52,152 nucleotides of DNA from Gamarada debralockiae (taxonomy: Eukaryota > Ascomycota > Leotiomycetes > Helotiales > Hyphodiscaceae), in NCBI GenBank assembly GCA_002803225.1, contig NXFV01000492.1:1-52152 (forward strand), written 5' to 3'. Shown piece by piece: positions 45,119 through 52,152 of the stretch; the stretch's first letter is position 1, and each line of letters starts with the position of its first letter. The notes beneath the pieces are model-generated. The model saw only the letters and a list, made by a program, of their open reading frames with translations, was not told where the DNA came from and did no database searches. Made by a program: the position numbers and the translations under genes.

Positions 45119-46730
45119 ATGGCTTCCAACGGTGCAACCTATGCTCTCCCCAAAACCCACCAAGACGTAGGAAAAACTAGCTCTCTCCTCCAAATCTGAA
45201 GTTGACTCACTTTCGTAGATGCTGGAGAAATCCCTGCTCGAGACTGACCCCGAGATCGCTGAGATTATGGTAAGTTTTTTTTAAAGCTCTGTATGCGCTT
45301 TCAGTTTGTAACAAAACATATAGAAACTCGAGATCCAACGTCAACGCGAGTCAATCATCCTTATTGCATCCGAAAATGTTACCTCCCGCGCCGTCTTCGA
45401 TGCTTTAGGATCTCCTATGTCAAACAAATACTCTGAGGGTTACCCAGGTGCAAGATACTACGGTGGAAACCAGCACATTGACTCAATTGAGTTGACTTGC
45501 CAAGCTCGTGCTCTCAAGGCTTTCCGTTTGGATTCTGAGAAATGGGGCGTCAATGTTCAGTGCTTGAGTGGTAGCCCGGCCAATCTCCAGGTCTACCAAG
45601 CTATCATGAGACCTCATGATAGATTGATGGGTCTTGATCTGCCTCACGGTGGCCATTTGAGCCACGGCTACCAGACTCCCCAGAGAAAGTGAGTTACAAG
45701 AACGGAATTCTTAAATTGGGACAGTGAACTGACTCTAGAATGTAGAATTTCCGCCGTCTCAACCTACTTCGAAACCTTCCCATACCGCGTCAACCTTGAG
45801 ACTGGTATCATCGACTATGACAAGTTGGAGGAAAATGCCCTTATGTACAGACCCAAGGTCCTTGTTGCTGGTACTTCCGCGTACTGCCGTCTGATCGACT
45901 ATGCTCGCATGCGAAAGATCGCAGACCTTGTTGGTGCATACCTGGTTGTCGACATGGCTCATATCTCTGGTCTCATTGCTGCTGGCGTTATCCCCAGCCC
46001 ATTCGAGCACGCCGATATTGTCACTACGACTACACACAAGTCTCTCCGTGGTCCTCGTGGTGCTATGATCTTCTTCCGTAAGGGTGTCCGCAAGACGGAT
46101 GCCAAGACTGGCAAGGAGACTTTATATGACCTTGAGGGCCCAATTAACTTCTCCGTCTTCCCTGGCCATCAAGGTGGACCCCACAACCACACCATCACTG
46201 CTCTTGCCGTTGCTCTCAAGCAGGCAACCACTCCTGAATTCAAGCAATACCAGGAGCAAGTTGTCAAGAACGCCAAGGCCCTTGAAACCGAGTTCAAGAA
46301 GCTCGGCTACAAGCTTGTCGCTGATGGAACTGACTCGCACATGGTCCTCCTTGATCTCCGCCCACAATCCCTTGATGGTGCACGTGTCGAGGCCGTCTTG
46401 GAACAAGTCAACATTGCTTGCAACAAGAACTCCATCCCAGGTGATAAGTCCGCTCTTACACCCTGCGGTATCCGTATCGGTACACCAGCCATGACCAGCC
46501 GAGGCTTCGGTGAGGATGACTTCAAGAAAGTCGCCGATTACATTGACCAATGCATCAAGATCTGCAGAGAGGTCCAGGACGCCCTGCCCAAGAGCGACAA
46601 TAAGCTCAAGGACTTCAAGGCCAAGGTCGCTGGTGGTGAGGTTGCGAAGATCAACGAGATGAGAACTGCTATTGCCAGCTGGGCTGGCAGCTTCCCATTG
46701 CCCGTTGAGGGCTGGAGAGCCGAGCTTTAA
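45119..46730 (+). CDS. shm2: Cytosolic serine hydroxymethyltransferase
   Basis: PLP enzyme converting serine and tetrahydrofolate to glycine and 5,10-methylene-THF. Four exons: 45119-45166, 45219-45269, 45324-45688, 45746-46730 (482 residues). Start [20 protein letters not shown] without a mitochondrial presequence, which points to the cytosolic isozyme. Family landmarks: [56 protein letters not shown] and PLP lysine about K253 in [14 protein letters not shown]; then [13 protein letters not shown]. Codon use is strongly C-biased in the last exon, in line with high expression. One residue is odd: the family motif GTSAY-[PS]-R reads GTSAYCR here. Confidence 0.97.
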
Positions 46731-47402
46731 GCGAATTTCCTTCGTTTCGGTGTCTGGGAGTGGAATGAAAAGCATCAACGTCTTTGGGGGGTTTGTTCTC
46801 TTGGCTACTTCAACAGGCCTAGATATCACGGAGTAGCATGGAAAATGGTGGATTAGTCTTCAAAATTGGAATGCAAAGCAAATCTCCAATTAACACTCGT
46901 ACCTTATAAGTGGGCCACTCCTGCTCGAAGACGCAGCACCTGAGAACTCCGAAACCAATCCCAGAATTCCATTGGCATTCGGCTCGTGAAGAGGAGTCCA
47001 ATTAGACAAATACTCGTGTCTCCATAACTCAGGCAACAAGAGTTGAAAGCTACGTCTCCGGTTACTCGTAAGCCGATTCTTTTGACCACTGAAACGATTT
47101 GAGTAATTGACATCAACCTTCGAACTTTTAGAGTATTGTAGAGACATGGCTTTTTCGAAGACGAAATATCCTCATTCCTCATAAGCCGCGTCTTTTTAAA
47201 GCTGCCATCTCTTCGGGAGTACCTGAAAACTTAGCTCACTTGGCGCCAATCATGAGTCTGCTCAGCGCGTACCTATCCTCTTTCAAAATAAACCTCTAAC
47301 CATCGCCTCAAACATGGCGGCGAAAAGGAATTTATGTTTAGATTGACGTCTCTATTGTCCCAATGCCTGTTGACAGCAAAACTCTGACCGAAACTCTCCC
47401 AA
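46731..47402. other. Intergenic between SHM2 and the phosphoesterase relic
   Basis: Contains block B1 (47169-47230), which recurs at 48544-48612. On the minus strand that block reads as a short exon-like end (GTPEEMAALKRRGL then stop) preceded by TTTTCAG, perhaps a fragment of another gene. No complete gene seen. Confidence 0.4.
47169..47230. repeat. Direct repeat B, copy 1
   Basis: CCTCATAAGCCGCGTCTTTT through CGGGAGTACCTGAAAAC recurs at 48544-48612 with a few substitutions and an 8-nt insertion. The two copies flank the phosphoesterase gene. Confidence 0.8.
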
Positions 47403-48327
47403 ATGTCATGCCAAAACACAAGCTGCACTGTTCGTGCTGGTCGTACAAGTACGCAGTCACATTCTTCCATCATCGACAAGATCCGCTCCCTATTCAGCAA
47501 ATCCTCTTCGCCAGCCTTCCAAATTCTCTCTGACCTACATCTGGAAGTAGGCCAGCAATATTCCTCTTTCAAAATACCATCCTCAGCACCATATCTTATC
47601 CTCGCGAGTGACATTGGCCGTCTCATCGACTACGACTCCTACCTGGCATTTCTTGCGACACAAACTGCGCAGTTCGAACAAGTCTTCCTTATTCTTGGCA
47701 ATCACGAATTTTACGGCCTCTCGATCGCCGCCGGCCTAGAACAAGCCCGAAAGCTTGAACATGAAGCGGTTCTGAACGGAAAATTGATATTATTTCATCA
47801 GAAACGTTTTGATGTTCCGAATTCCGAGACGACAATTTTGGGGTGTACTCTCTGGTCTAAAGTTCCCGAGGATGCGAGAGAGGCGGTACGAATGAGAGTA
47901 TTTCGAGAAAATTGATAGCTGGACAATTGATGATCATAACGCAGCCCACGAGTCTGATCTCACGTGGTTGAATGATCAAACCGTGGAAATCCAACAACAA
48001 AATAAATCCAGAGCAAAGAGAGAACCAGAAAGGAACATATTAGTTGTTACACATCACGCACCTTCTATCCAAGAAACATCCAGTCCCAAGAACGTTAAAA
48101 ATTCATGGAGTTCTGCATTCGCGACTAATCTTCTCGAGGATGGAGATTGGGGGAACGTCAAGATGTGGGTTTTTGGACATACGTATTTCACGACAGAGTT
48201 TGAGAAGCGTGGAATTAGGGTTTTGAGTAACCAGAGGGGATATGTACTCCCGCAGAGTGGAGGGGGGAAGAGTGGGGAGAGGGATGGGGAGAGGGTGTTT
48301 GATGTGAGGAGGGTAGTTCGTGTTTAG
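47403..48327 (+). pseudogene. Calcineurin-like metallophosphoesterase, frameshifted
   Basis: Metallophosphoesterase fold: first metal motif SDLHLE (D-x-H), second LILASDIGRL (the usual GD is SD here), third LILGNHEFYG, fourth VVTHHAP, fifth WVFGHTYF where the family has GH-x-H, so a metal ligand is replaced by Tyr. The N-terminal part (47403-47880, to VPEDAREAV) and the C-terminal part (FEKIDSWTIDDHNAAHESDL to the stop at 48327) are in different frames. The switch is at about 47885-47907, and no plausible intron fits without deleting conserved residues or meeting a stop. Frameshift plus degenerate active-site motifs suggest a non-functional gene. Confidence 0.65.
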
Positions 48328-48439
48328 TGTTAAATGTATATGGAGAACGTGTGGCCTCTGTCCCTAAGGTCTCGGTGTAATTCATAACCTGCCCAATACT
48401 CCAATGTCCATCAGGATTCAATCAGTCCCGTCACCCTGA

Positions 48440-48550
48440 GTCTTCCACAAATTACACAATATTACCCAAATTTCAGCGTTTCAAGAGACCATTTTGTGAA
48501 TCGTTTAACCTATGATACTGTGATATGATACAGTTATCGTCTATTCTCAT
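48440..48550. repeat. Direct repeat A, copy 1
   Basis: About 100 nt (ACACAATATTACCCAAATTT ... GATACAGTTATCGTC) recurs at 48697-48806, roughly 85-90% identical by eye. Confidence 0.8.
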
Positions 48551-48612
48551 TCCTCATAAGCCGCATCTTTTTAAAGCTGCCATCGCCCATCTCTTCGGGC
48601 GTACCTGAAAAC
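48544..48612. repeat. Direct repeat B, copy 2
   Basis: Second copy of the 47169-47230 block, directly abutting repeat A copy 1. It contains an internal 8-nt duplication (CCATCGCCCATC). Confidence 0.8.
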
Positions 48613-48696
48613 GAGAAACATGGAGTGCAGCGTGGGCGTTGACTTATTTGCCGCCAAATCGCAGGCTCCGCTAATCGGCCAGAACTCACGTGAAAA

Positions 48697-48806
48697 CTTT
48701 CCAGAAGTTTACACAGTATTACCAAGTTTCAACGTTTTAAGAGTCCATTTCGTGAATCGTTTAACCTGTGATACCGTGATAAGATACAGTTACCGTCCAT
48801 TATCAT
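48697..48806. repeat. Direct repeat A, copy 2
   Basis: Second copy of 48440-48550, 257 nt further on; sits in the upstream region of PEP4. Confidence 0.8.
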
Positions 48807-49061
48807 AAATGCGAGTTTCCAGTGATGATCAAATGATCGTGTGGTCAAGTCAGGAACCGCCAAGGATTTATTAGCGCGCCCGTTTTGTTGCCTAGGACAA
48901 TCGTCATTCAAAAGGACTTCCCGCCTCCGAGAGCTCCTCCTCTTCTTCTTATCAACAACCCGACCCAACCATCAACAATTGACTCTGGGTTGCGCATCAT
49001 CTCATCCAAACATCTCAACCTATCACTTTGACAGCGATAGTATTTTAAACAAGCCGCAATC

Positions 49062-50364
<1,303 letters not shown>

Positions 50365-50778
50365 ATAACGCTTCGAATAAACGAAAAAGCAAGGGAATAG
50401 ATTGGATACAGAGATGACCAGTATTGAGAGAGTTTTCCTTAATTGTACTCTAGGAAGTCTGTGATGTCTTCTCTCCGAATAGTGGATGCGTGACGTTTAC
50501 TCAATGGGCCCGGCTTGTATTTCAAGGCGATGATTGCTAGGCGAGAAATGAATTCTCTTTTGTTACATAGCTCGAGAAATACATACTCCTCAATGAACTG
50601 CCGCAGGTCACTGTGAACGCATGCTTGTAATATTTGTTAGTGGCCAAGTCTGCATTGAGGTTTGTACAAAATAGCTACTGCCTCTTTGGTTCTCTCATCA
50701 CAGTTCCACGCTCACTCTACTCTGCCCACCTTCCTGCAAAGTCAAACTTGCACAACACGCATTGCATGCCCACCTGCC
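50365..50778. other. Intergenic between PEP4 and the 2EXR relic
   Basis: Convergent 3' regions; no feature recognised. Confidence 0.5.
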
Positions 50779-51676
50779 TCACTGCTTCTTGAATGGTAGT
50801 GGTTTGCTTTTCATCACATCCTTCAAGGTCCCCATCGGTACCCACTTTCCATCCTTCCTTTCCCAAAACTGGGGGTTACGGGGCGCAACCCCCGCAGTCG
50901 AATGCCTCGCAGTCCGTATTGTCCGTACAGGAACGTAATTACCACAACATCTCTTCCCTCCAACAGTGGTGACCTTCACTTCGACTTTTGGTGCCTTCCA
51001 GTCCTTTGCCTCTGGAAATTTCCCCTTGAGAAAATCAACGTCTAACTGGAAGTCTTTGATGGCGTTACCGCACGCTCGGATTGAGGTCTCATTTGAAGAA
51101 TCGATGAACAGATTGAGCAGTCGAAGGCTGAATTGAGATCCGCATCATGGTATTCGCACTGCCAGTCGTGCACACCATGGTGATGGTCTTTAGAAGAGGG
51201 AGTTTGAAGAGTTTCTTAAACATAGGCACGAAGTCGAACCCCTCCACTTTGCGTATATCCGACTACCATATGCCGAATGCTGAGAAACTCGTCACGGGCG
51301 ACGATATATTCAACATGAGCCGACTTCGCCACAAATACAATGTCCTGTTCGGAATGTATTGATGCGATGGATTCCTCGCTTCGTTTTCGGTCGTTCTTGC
51401 CAACACACGGGCGCAGGATTCTTGGCACACGGAGTGGAGGACGGAAAGGCTATGTAGAATTGTAGGGCTCGCAGTTTTGGCTCGATACCCTTGCTCAAAG
51501 GGTGCTCGAAGCCTCTTGGCCAGACTACCTCAATGATTTTGCGGGCCGGAGACGATGCCCCAGATCTTGAGACGGCGTTCGGGAGGGAGTTTGTTGAATG
51601 GGTGGAATATTTGAAGCTGGCTATCACGAGCGTCTGTGACTTTGGCTTGTTTGTGTGTAGCGCTTCTGAGTTGCAT
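50779..51676 (-). pseudogene. 2EXR-domain (F-box-like) protein gene with frameshifts
   Basis: ATG at 51676 opens MQLRSATHKQAKVTDARDSQ, then the 2EXR signature IFHPFNKLPPERRLKIWGIV. The signature continues in another frame as RKIIEVVWPRG; the switch at 51541-51550 could be a lost CG in CCGCGC. A second switch near 51460-51475 leads to PTILHSLSVLHSVCQESCAR, which fits the P-x-LLHVCRESR part of the family. The end (GKRCCGNYVPVRTIRTARHS to PLPFKKQ, stop 50779) is open again in a further frame. At least three frame changes, so this is read as a pseudogene. 2EXR proteins are a large, poorly understood fungal family. Confidence 0.55.
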
Positions 51677-52015
51677 CGTGGCTGCAAGAGTTGAGACACG
51701 TCAGACGTGGATTGATTTTGGGGCGTTTATGAGCTGGGAAACCTAGGACGCAGCACTATTTATCACGGTATTTATCCCAGGCTTGGCTCGTTGTGTTGAA
51801 AGAATTGGACTTGAAAGGTTCAAAGGTACTGAGACGTTCGCGGTGCGAACTTTGAGTGAAGTCACACTTTCTTCTTCTCCTTTATCTTACATACGCTGTG
51901 TTTAGGAGAAGTTTCCAAGCGTCAAGACGGGGTTGTTTCGGTTGTGCACAAACATTCAGACACGCCAAGGCCCTTCACTTGAATCTACGACGAGCCCCCA
52001 AGGGATTCGTCTGTT
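51677..52015. other. Upstream region of the 2EXR relic
   Basis: No supported gene; runs into the tandem repeat at the window end. Confidence 0.4.
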
Positions 52016-52152
52016 TTCCTTCATATATCTTTGACCTCTGTCCGCTCCTCGCACCAACATGACCTTCACTCCCAAACTAGATACCTTCCATTCCTTCATA
52101 TATCTTTGACCTCTGTCCGCTCCTCGCACCAACATGACCTTCACTCCCAAAC
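52016..52152. repeat. Tandem repeat with 75-nt period, cut by the window end
   Basis: 62 nt from 52016 (TTCCTTCATATATCTTTGAC ...) are repeated without change from 52091 to the last base; period 75. As 75 is a multiple of three, the minus strand stays open and reads a 25-residue repeat (VKVMLVRGADRGQRYMKE). Copy number beyond the window is unknown. Confidence 0.85.

Larger units (their letters stand above)
48328..49061. other. PEP4 upstream region
   Basis: Holds repeats A1, B2 and A2. A pyrimidine-rich leader (about 48930-49050, with CTCCTCCTCTTCTTCTTATC) precedes the PEP4 ATG. Confidence 0.5.

Noticed and set aside
46122..46829. 235-codon minus-strand ORF
   Set aside because: Antisense shadow of the strongly codon-biased last exon of SHM2.

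Overview
This is nuclear DNA of a filamentous ascomycete (Pezizomycotina, perhaps Leotiomycetes; the class is only an inference). The evidence is short 45-75 nt GT-AG introns, fungal housekeeping genes (SKN7, GCD6, SEC14, PAC10, GRC3, RPA34, SHM2, PEP4), and families largely restricted to filamentous fungi: a SesA-like N-terminal domain, an NB-ARC/TPR NLR-like protein, relics of HET, 2EXR and RTA1 genes, and a GPI-anchored Ser-rich protein. No tRNA, rRNA or CRISPR array was recognised.

Left part (1-12 kb), accessory: a small inverted-repeat element whose right arm is split by an insertion (20-592); a large protein of about 20 near-identical 29-32 residue 'VVITEG' repeats fused through one ankyrin-like repeat to a trypsin-like serine protease (1031-4883); a tandem duplication of a small secreted Cys-rich protein gene, copy 1 open (7115-7519) and copy 2 broken (8506-9103); then 3 kb without a recognisable gene.

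Middle (12-24.5 kb), conserved: SKN7 (7 exons), GCD6/eIF2B-epsilon (3 exons) convergent with SEC14, PAC10/prefoldin 3, a GPI-anchored secreted protein and a ferric reductase. GCD6 and PAC10 each appear to need a GC-AG intron.

24.5-39.5 kb, accessory: a HET-protein relic, a C2H2 zinc-finger gene with two apparent one-base losses, about 4 kb of gene-poor sequence, then the most interesting locus: a SesA-like effector candidate (31235-32514) directly upstream of an NB-ARC/TPR receptor (33296-36593). The effector carries two degenerate C-terminal repeats followed by Phe-Trp, and the receptor N-terminus carries a short motif matching one of them. This is the organisation of fungal amyloid-signalling cell-death pairs of the HET-S/NWD2 type. 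Downstream lies an RTA1-like transporter gene with several TAG stops that look like repeat-induced (C:G to T:A) mutations.

Right part (40-52 kb): GRC3 and RPA34 share a 204-bp divergent promoter, both acting in rRNA production; then SHM2, a decayed metallophosphoesterase among short duplicated blocks, the vacuolar protease PEP4, a frameshifted 2EXR-type gene, and a 75-nt-period tandem repeat running off the end.

All exon structures were derived by eye from reading frame, splice consensus and remembered family conservation. Nothing was aligned by software.
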